DNA from: Planctomycetota bacterium
GTDB taxonomy: Bacteria > Planctomycetota > PUPC01 > DSUN01
NCBI GenBank assembly: GCA_016872875.1
Contig: VGYW01000147.1
Coordinates: forward strand, 1 to 17,985
Length of the DNA: 17,985 bases
Direction: 5' to 3'
Part shown: in pieces, positions 1 to 6,421 of the stretch
Layout of the letters: every line of letters begins with the position of its first letter
How positions within the stretch are numbered: position 1 is the stretch's first letter
Made by a program: the position numbers and the translations under genes
The notes under the pieces: model-generated
What the model was told of the DNA's origin: nothing
What the model saw: the letters and a program-made list of their open reading frames with translations, nothing else
The model's database searches: none

Positions 1-314
1 ACCGACACGATGTCGCGCGGCCCGAGCTTCTCGATGGCCATGAGGGCGGCCTCTTTGGCCTTGGCGATCTTCTCGCCGCTCATCGAGCCCGAGCGGTCGA
101 GCACGATGGCCACGTTCACCGGCGTCCGCTGCTCCTCGCCGGCGAGGGGGAAGCCCGTGAGGCCGACCTTCAGGAACACCGTCTGCTTCTGGCCGGCCAT
201 CAGGAACGGCTTGCCGAGCGCCACGTTGAGCTTCACCTGGTCGCCCAGCGCGCCCGCCGCCCCGAGCGCCAGGAGCCCCACAACCGCCGCCAATCTGACC
301 CACGACCTGTTCAC
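1..314 (-). CDS. Exported von Willebrand factor A-domain protein (N-terminal part)
   Basis: Partial gene that runs off the left edge; 104 residues are visible. It starts at a GTG (minus strand, 314-312) with a strong Shine-Dalgarno AAAGGAGG (GGAGG six bases before the start). Residues 1-24 form a signal peptide: a basic start followed by a hydrophobic Ala/Leu/Gly/Val stretch. A beta-rich segment follows, then VNVAIVLDRSGSMSG, the MIDAS metal-binding motif DxSxS (Asp73, Ser75, Ser77) that opens a VWA domain, then the first VWA helix. VWA domains bind protein or matrix partners through a divalent metal; the partner here is unknown. In planctomycetes such proteins are often annotated as Ca-activated chloride-channel or VWA proteins, but the missing C-terminus prevents a finer call. 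An ATG-only ORF search would miss it because of the GTG start. Confidence 0.85.
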   Translation of the reverse strand, partial: MNRSWVRLAAVVGLLALGAAGALGDQVKLNVALGKPFLMAGQKQTVFLKVGLTGFPLAGEEQRTPVNVAIVLDRSGSMSGEKIAKAKEAALMAIEKLGPRDIVS

Positions 315-433
315 GACCTGCCTCCTTTCTTGGCAAACTTCCCCCCTCCCGCTATATTAGACACCGTCGCGGGGCGGGAGTGGTCAGGCGGGTGCAAAAT
401 GATTGTAAGAAGATTGTGAGATCGTGCGCTACA

Positions 434-716
434 GGAGTATGGCCCCCAGTTCTGGTGAACTACTCCGGAGCTCCGACAGGGGCGTACTATAGCAGCCCAG
501 GGCGAAGCCCTGGGAAGGGGGCGATGGGTGGGTCAGCCCTGAAGGGGCGTACTATGTGGTTCCGGGCGCCGCGTCCTGCCCAGGGCGGGTAGTACGCCCC
601 TACAGGGCTGAATCTTGCCGCCGGCCTGTCCCAGGGCTTCGCCCTGGGCTGATATAGTACGCTCCGTTCGGAGCTTCGGACCCGAAGAGAACTACCAGGA
701 CTGGGGGCCATACTCC
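434..716. repeat. Large nested inverted repeat
   Basis: The outer arms are 434-515 and 629-716. The reverse complement of the right arm lines up along its length with the left arm. Both contain GGAGTATGGCCCCCAG, a GGAGCTCCG/GAAGCTCCG block, GCGTACTATA, and an inner CCAGGGCGAAGCCCTGG that is itself palindromic. Inside lies a second inverted repeat with 21-base arms (534-554 and 590-610) that differ at one position and share GGGGCGTACTA with the outer arms. The whole unit is about 283 bases, has no transposase and no convincing ORF, and resembles a non-autonomous palindromic element such as a MITE. It could also act as a transcription barrier between the divergent genes. Confidence 0.75.
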
Positions 717-731
717 GTAAGAGTGGGCGCC

Positions 732-760
732 TTCACAAGAGGGGAGTTTTCCTGTAGAAT
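732..760 (+). promoter_or_regulatory. Candidate sigma70 promoter upstream of the glycosidase-like gene
   Basis: TTCACA, a 17-base spacer, then TAGAAT. It lies just outside the large inverted repeat and reads toward the gene at 1190. The predicted transcript would have a leader of more than 400 bases, unless the protein starts further upstream than 1190. Confidence 0.35.
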
Positions 761-805
761 CGTCCTCGTCCTCGTTCTCGACTCCCGGTCTCCTCCTCCG
801 CCGCG

Positions 806-835
806 GGGGATGAATGGATGGGTGGATGAATGGAT
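806..835. repeat. GATG-word block, copy of the 15.6-kb hairpin arm
   Basis: A 30-base run of GATGAATGGATGGGTGGATG-type words. It is identical to the reverse complement of 15641-15670, and its first 23 bases equal 15604-15626. Here only one arm is present; no mirrored arm follows nearby. It looks like a half-copy of the hairpin at 15604-15670. Confidence 0.8.
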
Positions 836-879
836 GAGTGCAAGAGGAAGGCTCAGGCGCCGTCAGGCGCGCATCTGCA

Positions 880-1018
880 ACGCCCGAAGGGCGTGAGGGA
901 GTGTAGCCCACGGTGTAGCGAAGCGGAACCGTGGGTTCGCGTGCGGGAAGAGGCCCAGCCCCCGCAGGGGGCGGGGGAACTGGCGGGGCGGGGCGTTCCG
1001 TCGCCCCCTGCGGGGGCT
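880..1018. repeat. Cluster of small palindromes
   Basis: Three inverted repeats in a row: ACGCCC-GAA-GGGCGT (880-894); CCCACGGT...ACCGTGGG around 907-936; and a pair of perfect 17-base arms, 957-973 and 1002-1018, separated by 28 bases. They sit in the leader of the glycosidase-like gene. In the frame of that gene they translate to Pro/Arg/Gly-rich sequence with no domain character, which argues against the longest possible start at 830. Confidence 0.65.
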
Positions 1019-1189
1019 TGGCCCGTGGTGGCCCGGTATCCCACGGCTCCCAGAGCATCGCCGCGGGCTACATTCCCCCGCCCGCCGCGCGGCGGGCTGA
1101 AGAGGGCAGGCCGCGCCCGCAAGCGACCACGCGCACCCGCGTTGTCAGGCCTTGTGGCCATCGCTCTCATCGCAGGAGGTTCTCCGGCC

Positions 1190-2938
1190 ATGGCTGCTGA
1201 TGCCTCTCAGCGGGCGCTGCGGCGCTCCGACGTGGTGTTCATGTACGACAATCCCGACCGCTACGAGGCCTACGGCGCCACGGTGATGGGCTGGGCGGGC
1301 GCCGCGAACGCCGAACGCATCAAGCTCGCCCACGCCAAGGGCATCCGCCTCTTCTCCTGCTCCGTCGGCTTCCTCACCGAGTTCAAGGGCGCCATTGACT
1401 TCAGCCCCGACTTCCTCGACGCCGCCTGCCGCGACTTCGAGGGAAAGCCGTTCCTCGTCCCCTGGCTCTGGGACCACAAGCACAAGGGGCAGCCCGCCTA
1501 CTGGTGGTGCTCCAACAGCCCGCTCTACCGCCAGTACCTCGAGAAACGGCTCAAGGAGACGATGGCCGCCGGGCCGGACGGGCTCCACATTGACGACTAT
1601 CGGAGCTCCTCGGGCGCCGTCACCTGGCTCTCGGGTGGCTTCTGCCGCCACTGCCTGGCCGGCTTCCGCGGATACCTGGCGAGCAGTGTCCCCAAGCAGA
1701 AGCTCGCCGACCTCGGCATAGTTGACCTCGGGGCCTTCGACTACCGCGAGTGGCTCATCGCCAAAGGCGTCACGGTCGAGCGCTACAAGAAGGAGCGGGC
1801 CAGCCTCCCCCTCGCCGACGAGTTCCACTCCTTCCACGTCAAGGCCAACACTGACTTCGTCGCGGCGTATCGCAAGCGGGGCGAGGAGCTGCGCGGCCAG
1901 CCCATCACCCTCAGCGTGAACTCCGAGGGCGGCAACCCGCAGGCCATCGCCATCGCGCCCCACCTGAGCTACTTCTGCTGCGAGGTGGACCAGCAGGGCA
2001 GCACCCGCAAGCCCCCCACGCACCCGGTCTTCGTCTACAAGCTCGCCGACGGCCTCGACCGCCCCGTGGCCGCGACCGCGAGCGGCTGGGACTGGGCGCT
2101 CGCCGCCGAGCACAAGCTCCACGGCCTCGTCCGCACCTGGATCGCACTCTCCTACGCCTTCGGCCACAACTTCATGGCCCCGCACCGCCAGTGGTGCTAC
2201 ACGAAGGAGAAGGGCACCCACTGGTACGACGGGCCAACCGAGGAGTACGCCTGGCCCTACCAATTCGTCCGCCAGAACGCCCGCCTCCTCGACGACTACG
2301 AGGCCGTGGCCCCCGTCGCCGTCCTCTACAGCAACGCGGCCGCGCGGCGGGGCAAGGGCAAGATCGAGCCCATCTGCGCCGAGCTCGCCCAGAGCAACGT
2401 CCCCTTCACCGTGGTCGTGGCCGGCGACGATTGGCTCCCGTCCTATCGCCTCGACGCCCGCCGCCTCGCCGACTTCAAGGCCCTCATCGTCCCCGAAAAG
2501 ACCGACCTCGACCCCGAGCAGCGCGCGGTGCTGGACCGAGTTGATGCTGCCGGCCGCCTGATTATCTGGCCCGACAAGAAGCACCTCGCCGAGCTCCTCC
2601 CGCCCCCAATCGCCATCGAGGGCGCCCGTGACGTCTGGGCCGTCCCGCGCGCCATCCCTGGCAAGCCGAGCGCGCCCGTGGTCATCCACCTCCTCAACCG
2701 CGCCTACGACGCCGCGAAGGACGCCATGGTTCCGCAGAAGGACTTCACCCTGCGCCTTCGCCGCGACCTCTTCAAGGCCGGCCCCACCACAACCGCCCTC
2801 CTCCACGCCCCGAAGTCCCCGCCGCGCCCGCTTCGGGTGGCCCCCGATGGCGACCACCTGGCCATTCGCGTCCCGGACCTCGACCTCTGGGCCATCCTGG
2901 AGCTCGTGCCACTCGACGAGCGCCAGCGGCGGGAGTAG
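1190..2938 (+). CDS. Glycosidase-like protein with TIM-barrel-type and GATase-like regions
   Basis: Predicted 582 residues from ATG 1190, which has AGGAGG ten bases upstream. The frame stays open far upstream (to about 830) and, directly before this ATG, encodes LSGLVAIALIAGGSPAMA followed by ADAS, which looks like a signal peptide with an AxA cleavage site. The true start may therefore be a GTG, TTG or CTG further upstream, and the protein may be exported. Residues about 10-350 look like a TIM barrel of the divergent GH42/GH-hypothetical type: an early VVFMYDNPDRYEAYG segment and GPDGLHIDDY (residues 128-137) with acidic Asp135/Asp136 at a strand end. Residues about 375-470 resemble the class-I-glutaminase-like trimerisation fold that follows the barrel in GH42-like enzymes. 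A short beta-domain ends the protein. Substrate unknown; the sulfatases nearby suggest a polysaccharide. Confidence 0.75.
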   Translation: MAADASQRALRRSDVVFMYDNPDRYEAYGATVMGWAGAANAERIKLAHAKGIRLFSCSVGFLTEFKGAIDFSPDFLDAACRDFEGKPFLVPWLWDHKHKGQPAYWWCSNSPLYRQYLEKRLKETMAAGPDGLHIDDYRSSSGAVTWLSGGFCRHCLAGFRGYLASSVPKQKLADLGIVDLGAFDYREWLIAKGVTVERYKKERASLPLADEFHSFHVKANTDFVAAYRKRGEELRGQPITLSVNSEGGNPQAIAIAPHLSYFCCEVDQQGSTRKPPTHPVFVYKLADGLDRPVAATASGWDWALAAEHKLHGLVRTWIALSYAFGHNFMAPHRQWCYTKEKGTHWYDGPTEEYAWPYQFVRQNARLLDDYEAVAPVAVLYSNAAARRGKGKIEPICAELAQSNVPFTVVVAGDDWLPSYRLDARRLADFKALIVPEKTDLDPEQRAVLDRVDAAGRLIIWPDKKHLAELLPPPIAIEGARDVWAVPRAIPGKPSAPVVIHLLNRAYDAAKDAMVPQKDFTLRLRRDLFKAGPTTTALLHAPKSPPRPLRVAPDGDHLAIRVPDLDLWAILELVPLDERQRRE

Positions 2939-2962
2939 CTCGGCACGCTCCCGTATTGCGCA

Positions 2963-3253
2963 TCACGAGCGCGCGGCGCTATCAGAAGGAGCTGGCGCGG
3001 GCGGGGGGGCAGCGTCGTAATCGGCTAGCGGGAAGGCGATCGTGCCCTTGGCTCGGTCGGGTTCCTTAGCGATCTCCACCATTCGCTCGTAGACCTTCCC
3101 ATCGTAGTACTGCTCTCCGCATCGGTCGCACACCCTTGCCGGAACGTGGTCAATGTAGAGGGTCCGGCCCATGTAGGAGAACCGTGCCTGCACCACGCGT
3201 TCCCGAAGCTTGCCCTCACAGAACTCGCAGAAGTCCGAGCGCTCTCGCTTCAT
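2963..3253 (-). CDS. YgiT-type zinc-finger protein, likely antitoxin
   Basis: 96 residues with two CxxC knuckles, Cys9-x2-Cys12 and Cys42-x2-Cys45, the zinc-binding layout of the MqsA/YgiT N-terminal domain. A short helix and a Pro/Ala/Ser-rich tail follow. The C-terminal helix-turn-helix of full-length MqsA is absent, as in many short YgiT-type antitoxins paired with DUF4258 proteins. Its ATG overlaps the TGA of the upstream DUF4258 gene in an ATGA, so the two are translationally coupled, toxin gene first as in mqsRA. It is expected to bind and neutralise its partner. Its end lies only 24 bases from the convergent glycosidase-like gene. Family call is firm; antitoxin role is inferred from family and pairing. 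Confidence 0.85.
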   Translation of the reverse strand: MKRERSDFCEFCEGKLRERVVQARFSYMGRTLYIDHVPARVCDRCGEQYYDGKVYERMVEIAKEPDRAKGTIAFPLADYDAAPPPAPAPSDSAARS

Positions 3254-3537
3254 AGCGTTTCACTCTCAGGCACGTAGGCGGTGACAACCCGCAAGGTGCC
3301 ATCGGGAAGGAACCTGGCCACGATCAGCCCACGGCGGCCGTCTGTCGTGCGGCCCAGAACCTCGTAACGAGTGCCGCGCGGATCGTCAGCAAACGTCCGG
3401 GAGACTTGCCCGGTCTCGATGATCCGCAAGGCATCCACATCCAGGAGGAAGTCACGGGACATCTCCTCGGTCGCATGCCTCGTGATCTCGAACCTGCCGT
3501 TGTGGACCGCTCGGCGCATCCGCCGCAGGATGCCCAT
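3250..3537 (-). CDS. DUF4258 protein, likely toxin of a toxin-antitoxin pair
   Basis: 95 residues with the DUF4258 pattern: an N-terminal ITRHATEEM helix segment (family His-Ala and Glu-Met), an acidic IIETG turn, then strands carrying DDPRGTRYEVLGRTTDGRRGLIVARF and a final VVTAYVPE. DUF4258 belongs to the RelE/MqsR-like fold, whose members are often mRNA interferases. It is the first gene of a two-gene unit with the zinc-finger gene (ATGA overlap) and has its own promoter (3610-3637). The ATG at 3537 follows a G-rich stretch; the better AGGAGG at about 3550 is rather distant, and an ATG six codons downstream is possible. RNase activity is inferred, not seen. Confidence 0.82.
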   Translation of the reverse strand: MGILRRMRRAVHNGRFEITRHATEEMSRDFLLDVDALRIIETGQVSRTFADDPRGTRYEVLGRTTDGRRGLIVARFLPDGTLRVVTAYVPESETL

Positions 3538-3609
3538 TCCCCGCCCCCCACAACCCTCCTGCGTTCGGACGGCTCAGCCATTGCTCGGCCTCATGCCGCT
3601 CACCATCAC

Positions 3610-3637
3610 AGTATACACCCCGCGGGCAGGATTTCAA
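3610..3637 (-). promoter_or_regulatory. Sigma70 promoter for the toxin-antitoxin pair
   Basis: On the minus strand: TTGAAA (3637-3632), a 16-base spacer, TATACT (3615-3610). Both boxes are close to consensus. The predicted start of transcription lies about 65 bases before the DUF4258 start codon. The region overlaps short palindromic sequence (CCCGCGGG, GTATAC) that could serve as an operator for autoregulation; this last point is speculation. Confidence 0.6.
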
Positions 3638-3708
3638 GCAGCGATGCACGCCGCGGGCGGGCTGCAACTGCCGGTGGCGGGTGAGGCGAACGGCCACCGG
3701 CTGCACCC

Positions 3709-3737
3709 TTGCTTTCCGCCCCGCGATGCCGCATAAT
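3709..3737 (+). promoter_or_regulatory. Sigma70 promoter for the nucleotidyltransferase gene
   Basis: TTGCTT, a 17-base spacer, CATAAT. The -10 box matches consensus at five of six positions. Its position means that an ATG at 3737 could not be on the transcript, which supports 3767 as the real start. Confidence 0.6.
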
Positions 3738-3766
3738 TGGGGCGGTTGGCGAACAGGAGGCATTCT

Positions 3767-4045
3767 ATGGCCATCGAGCAGGAACACTTCGACAAGGCTG
3801 TGGCTGTGGCGCGGGAGTTCGGCGCGCGCAAGCTCATCCTCTTTGGCTCGGCCGCCGAGTCGCCGCCGGCGGCACGGGACCTCGACCTCCTATGCGAAGG
3901 GGTTGAGGGGTGGGACCTATTCCGGCTTGGCGCGCGGCTCGAGGAGGAACTGCCCGTTCCCGTGGACCTGGTGCCCTACGGCCCCGACGACCCCTTCTGC
4001 CATTGCGTCGCCGCGCGGGGCCGCGTACTCTATGAACGCCAGTGA
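3767..4045 (+). CDS. MNT-type nucleotidyltransferase domain protein
   Basis: 92 residues from ATG 3767, which has AGGAGG six bases upstream and a promoter just before it; an in-frame ATG at 3737 overlaps the -10 box and is rejected. The core is a minimal polymerase-beta nucleotidyltransferase: ILFGSAAES (Gly27-Ser28), then ARDLDLL with the metal-binding pair Asp38/Asp40, and a third acidic strand PVDLV (Asp67). Small MNT proteins usually act with a HEPN-domain toxin, which they inactivate by adding AMP (MntA-HepT). No HEPN gene adjoins here: the next gene, 21 bases downstream, is a sulfatase. It may be an orphan antitoxin, a partner of a distant HEPN protein, or an unrelated nucleotidyltransferase. 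It probably shares a transcript with the sulfatase. Confidence 0.85.
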   Translation: MAIEQEHFDKAVAVAREFGARKLILFGSAAESPPAARDLDLLCEGVEGWDLFRLGARLEEELPVPVDLVPYGPDDPFCHCVAARGRVLYERQ

Positions 4046-4066
4046 GCTTCGGCCGATGGAGATGCC

Positions 4067-5701
4067 ATGAGAAACAGAATAGTCCGACGACGGGAGTTCA
4101 TCGGCGCGGCAGCAGGCGTCGCAACGGCAGCTGCCCTCGCTCCCTCCCTCGCCCGTGGCCAGGCGAAAGGGCCGCTGAATGTGCTGTGGGTGACGTGCGA
4201 GGACACCAGCCCCGACCTCGGCTGCTATGGAGATGGCTATGCGGTGACGCCGAACCTCGACAAGCTGGCCGCCCAGGGCGCTCGCTACACCCACTGCTTC
4301 ACCCACGCTCCCGTCTGCGCACCCTCGCGCTCAGGCATCATCACGGGCATGTACCCCACCACCATCGGCACCCATCACATGCGCTGCCACGGCGTCCCGC
4401 AGCCCTTCGTCCGCTGCTTCACCGAATACCTCCGAGCCGCGGGCTACCACTGCACGAACAACGCGAAGACCGACTACAACTTCCCCGCCCCGCTCACGGC
4501 CTGGGACGATTGCTCGAACAAGGCCCACTGGCGCAACCGGTCCGACAAGAGCCAGCCCTTCTTCGCCGTCTTCAACTTCACCACCACCCACGAGAGCCAG
4601 TGCTGGCCCAGCGACGGCCCCTTCCAGCACGACCCCGCCAAGGCCGTGCTGCCGCCCTACTATGCCGACACGCCTGTCATCCGCCGCAACTGGGCACGCT
4701 ACTACGACCAGGTGACGAAGATGGACAGCCAGGTGGCGGGCATTCTCAAGCAACTGGAGGACGACGGCCTGGCCGAGAACACCGTGGTCTTCTTCTATGG
4801 CGACCACGGCCGCGGCCTCACGCGCGGCAAGCGCTGGGTCTACGACAGCGGCACCCGCGCCCCGCTCCTCATCCGCTGGCCAGGCGTCATCAAGCCGGGC
4901 TCCGTCACCGACCGCATGGTCGCCTTCATTGACTTCGGCCCCACCGTGCTCTCTCTCGCGGGCCTCAGGCCCCCCGAGCACATGCAGGGCCGCCCATTCC
5001 TCGGCGAGCTCGACACGCCGCCCCGCGAATACGTCTTCGCCGCACGCGACCGCATGGACGAGACCTACGACATCATCCGCGCCGTCCGCGACAAGCGGTT
5101 CAAGCTCATCCGCAACTTCGAGCACCACAAGCCCTACGCCCAGACGATCAAGTACATGGAGCGGATGCCCATCCTCCAGGAGATGCGGCGCCTTCAAGCC
5201 GCCGGCAAACTCGAAGGCCCCCAGAAGCTCTGGTTCGCCGACAAGAAGCCGCCTGAGGAGCTCTACGACTGCGAGGCAGACCCCCACGAGATCGCCAACC
5301 TCGCCGGCCGCCCCGAGCACCAGGACACCCTCGAGCGCCTCCGCAAGGCCCTCGACGACTGGATGAAAGAGACGAAGGACCTCGGCCTCATCCCCGAAGC
5401 CGATCTGAAGGAGAAGGGCATCCCCGGGGGCAAGCCCGGCACAACTGCCGAGCCGAAGATCGAGCCGGCCGGCGGCAAGCACGACAAGCCCGTCGCCGTC
5501 ACCCTCACCTGCCCCACCGACGGTGCCTCAATCGCCTACACCGCGGACGAGGGCAAGCGGGCGCCCGTTGCCGGCAACGGGCGCCGCTGGCTCCTCTACT
5601 CCAAGCCCATCACACTCTCCAAGAGCGCCACGCTTCGCGTCCGCGCCTGCCGCCTCGGCTGGAAGGACAGCCCCGAGGCCCGTGCCGCCTTCCAACTCTG
5701 A
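4067..5701 (+). CDS. Tat-exported S1-family sulfatase with C-terminal CHB_HEX-like domain
   Basis: 544 residues; ATG 4067 has GGAG five bases upstream. Residues 1-31 are a Tat signal (RRREFIG, then a hydrophobic Ala-rich stretch ending near ALARGQA). The mature part opens with NVLWVTCEDTSP, where Asp46 is a calcium ligand. The sulfatase signature VCAPSRSGIITG places the nucleophile at Cys84, to be converted to formylglycine. FFYGDHGRG supplies the later metal-binding Asp-His. About residues 150-420 continue the alkaline-phosphatase-like fold, with ELYDCEADPHEIANLA marking the usual C-terminal subdomain. Residues about 465-544 (TLTCPTDGASIAYT...) resemble the chitobiase/hexosaminidase C-terminal Ig-like domain, common in planctomycete sulfatases of the heparan-N-sulfatase-like type. 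It should hydrolyse sulfate esters or sulfamates on a glycan outside the cytoplasm; the exact substrate is unknown. No formylglycine-generating enzyme is in the window. Confidence 0.93.
   Translation: MRNRIVRRREFIGAAAGVATAAALAPSLARGQAKGPLNVLWVTCEDTSPDLGCYGDGYAVTPNLDKLAAQGARYTHCFTHAPVCAPSRSGIITGMYPTTIGTHHMRCHGVPQPFVRCFTEYLRAAGYHCTNNAKTDYNFPAPLTAWDDCSNKAHWRNRSDKSQPFFAVFNFTTTHESQCWPSDGPFQHDPAKAVLPPYYADTPVIRRNWARYYDQVTKMDSQVAGILKQLEDDGLAENTVVFFYGDHGRGLTRGKRWVYDSGTRAPLLIRWPGVIKPGSVTDRMVAFIDFGPTVLSLAGLRPPEHMQGRPFLGELDTPPREYVFAARDRMDETYDIIRAVRDKRFKLIRNFEHHKPYAQTIKYMERMPILQEMRRLQAAGKLEGPQKLWFADKKPPEELYDCEADPHEIANLAGRPEHQDTLERLRKALDDWMKETKDLGLIPEADLKEKGIPGGKPGTTAEPKIEPAGGKHDKPVAVTLTCPTDGASIAYTADEGKRAPVAGNGRRWLLYSKPITLSKSATLRVRACRLGWKDSPEARAAFQL
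5560..5585. repeat. 26-base perfect palindrome inside the sulfatase gene
   Basis: GGCGCCCGTTGCC followed by its exact mirror. It encodes RAPVAGNGRR, between two beta-strands of the C-terminal domain. It may be a small in-frame insertion in a loop or a chance feature of GC-rich coding DNA. Confidence 0.55.
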
Positions 5702-5903
5702 GCCGGCGTGCGGTAACGCTCTGGGGCTGCCCGGTGTCCCACGAGCCGCCTGCCCACTGAGCCTCCCCCGTGGGGCCACGACTGGCACCCGCCGCCTACA
5801 ACCGTGCATCCACTCCCATTCTCGCTGTGTTCGGGCCGCTTGGCGGCCCTGCGCGGGGGCCGACGAGCTCTCCCGACATCCCCTTGCCGCGCCGTCGCGG
5901 CGC

Positions 5904-5927
5904 TTCCGGAGTTGTTCAACTCCGGAA
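5904..5927. repeat. 24-base palindrome, copy 1
   Basis: TTCCGGAGTTG, two bases TT, CAACTCCGGAA. The second copy, 164 bases downstream, differs only at the centre. Confidence 0.75.
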
Positions 5928-6067
5928 CCACAAGGCCATGGCCCGGCAGCCATCGGCGTGCGCCCGGCGGAGGGTGTCCGGACCTGGCCGGTCCGAGACG
6001 GATGGCGCGCCGCTCGGCCCGCCCGCGGCGCCTGTGTGCGGGGCCACGCGGGAAGGCGGGCAGCGGG

Positions 6068-6091
6068 TTCCGGAGTTGGCCAACTCCGGAA
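6068..6091. repeat. 24-base palindrome, copy 2
   Basis: TTCCGGAGTTG, centre GC, CAACTCCGGAA. This copy is a perfect palindrome. Flanks differ from copy 1 (AACCACAAGG versus TTGACGGCGC), so the conserved unit is the palindrome itself. Confidence 0.75.
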
Positions 6092-6182
6092 TTGACGGCG
6101 CGGGGTCCCACCACGTTCGCGCGCGTCGGGGGGGCATGTGACTCAGGGCGTGTTGCCCGCATCCGCTGTAGGGCAGGGGCGT

Positions 6183-6268
6183 GTTCGTGGTTCCGCCTTC
6201 AGGCGGTTTCTCGGCCGTGCCGGAGGCGTCCGAGAGGCAGAAGGCCGCCTGAAGGCGGAACTACGAAC
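6183..6268. repeat. Hairpin with CCGCCTTCAGGCGG arms
   Basis: Two 24-base arms, 6183-6206 and 6245-6268, that pair at 23 of 24 positions around a 38-base loop. Each arm contains its own small palindrome (CCGCCT-TC-AGGCGG). The right arm recurs inside the giant gene at 11128-11152, with one difference in 25 bases. The hairpin lies just upstream of the candidate promoter of that gene. Confidence 0.8.
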
Positions 6269-6314
6269 GGGCATGCTCCTCCGTCGAAGGTGTGGGCAAG
6301 ACGGCCACTCACCC

Positions 6315-6343
6315 TTGACCCGCCAAAGGGAATCGGTTAGGGT
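6315..6343 (+). promoter_or_regulatory. Candidate sigma70 promoter of the giant-protein operon
   Basis: TTGACC, 17-base spacer, TAGGGT. The predicted transcript start is about 70 bases before the ATG at 6422. The -35 is good and the -10 is moderate. Confidence 0.45.
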
Positions 6344-6421
6344 GCAGCGGCGCTGCGCCCCGTTGGTTTGCGGGCCGAGGCCGCGACGGGGGCGCGCGGG
6401 CTGGTGCCAGAGGGCAAGGCA

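Larger units (their letters stand above)
315..1189. other. Gene-free spacer filled with inverted repeats
   Basis: I see no convincing gene here. Open frames exist on both strands but overlap one another, are rich in Pro/Arg/Gly, and follow the repeats. The spacer holds a large nested inverted repeat (434-716), a candidate promoter (732-760), a GATG-word block (806-835) and a run of small palindromes (880-1018). A hydrophobic stretch that could be a signal peptide for the downstream protein is encoded in frame at about 1142-1192. Confidence 0.6.
5702..6314. other. Gene-free spacer with palindromes
   Basis: I see no real gene. Overlapping open frames on both strands have Arg/Pro/Gly-rich translations without domain character. 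The spacer holds two copies of a 24-base palindrome and a long hairpin (listed separately), and ends at the candidate promoter for the giant gene. Confidence 0.6.

Noticed and set aside
350..390. Promoter for the VWA gene around TAATAT/TATAG on the minus strand
   Set aside because: No -35 box at a workable distance could be found; CTGACC is 22 bases away from TAATAT.
487..1058. Small open frames within the 5' spacer
   Set aside because: They follow the inverted repeats (the same peptide PGRSPG appears from each arm), so they are by-products of the repeat.
1145..2857. Long minus-strand open frame opposite the glycosidase-like gene
   Set aside because: It mirrors the coding strand of a gene with clear motifs; its translation is a Val/Gly/Ala/Glu-rich shadow typical of GC-rich DNA.
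3737..3766. Upstream ATG for the nucleotidyltransferase
   Set aside because: It overlaps the predicted -10 box and lacks a ribosome-binding site, whereas ATG 3767 has AGGAGG.
5523..6340. Overlapping open frames on both strands after the first sulfatase
   Set aside because: Mutually overlapping, Arg/Pro-rich, and containing the palindrome translations; no ribosome-binding site or domain.
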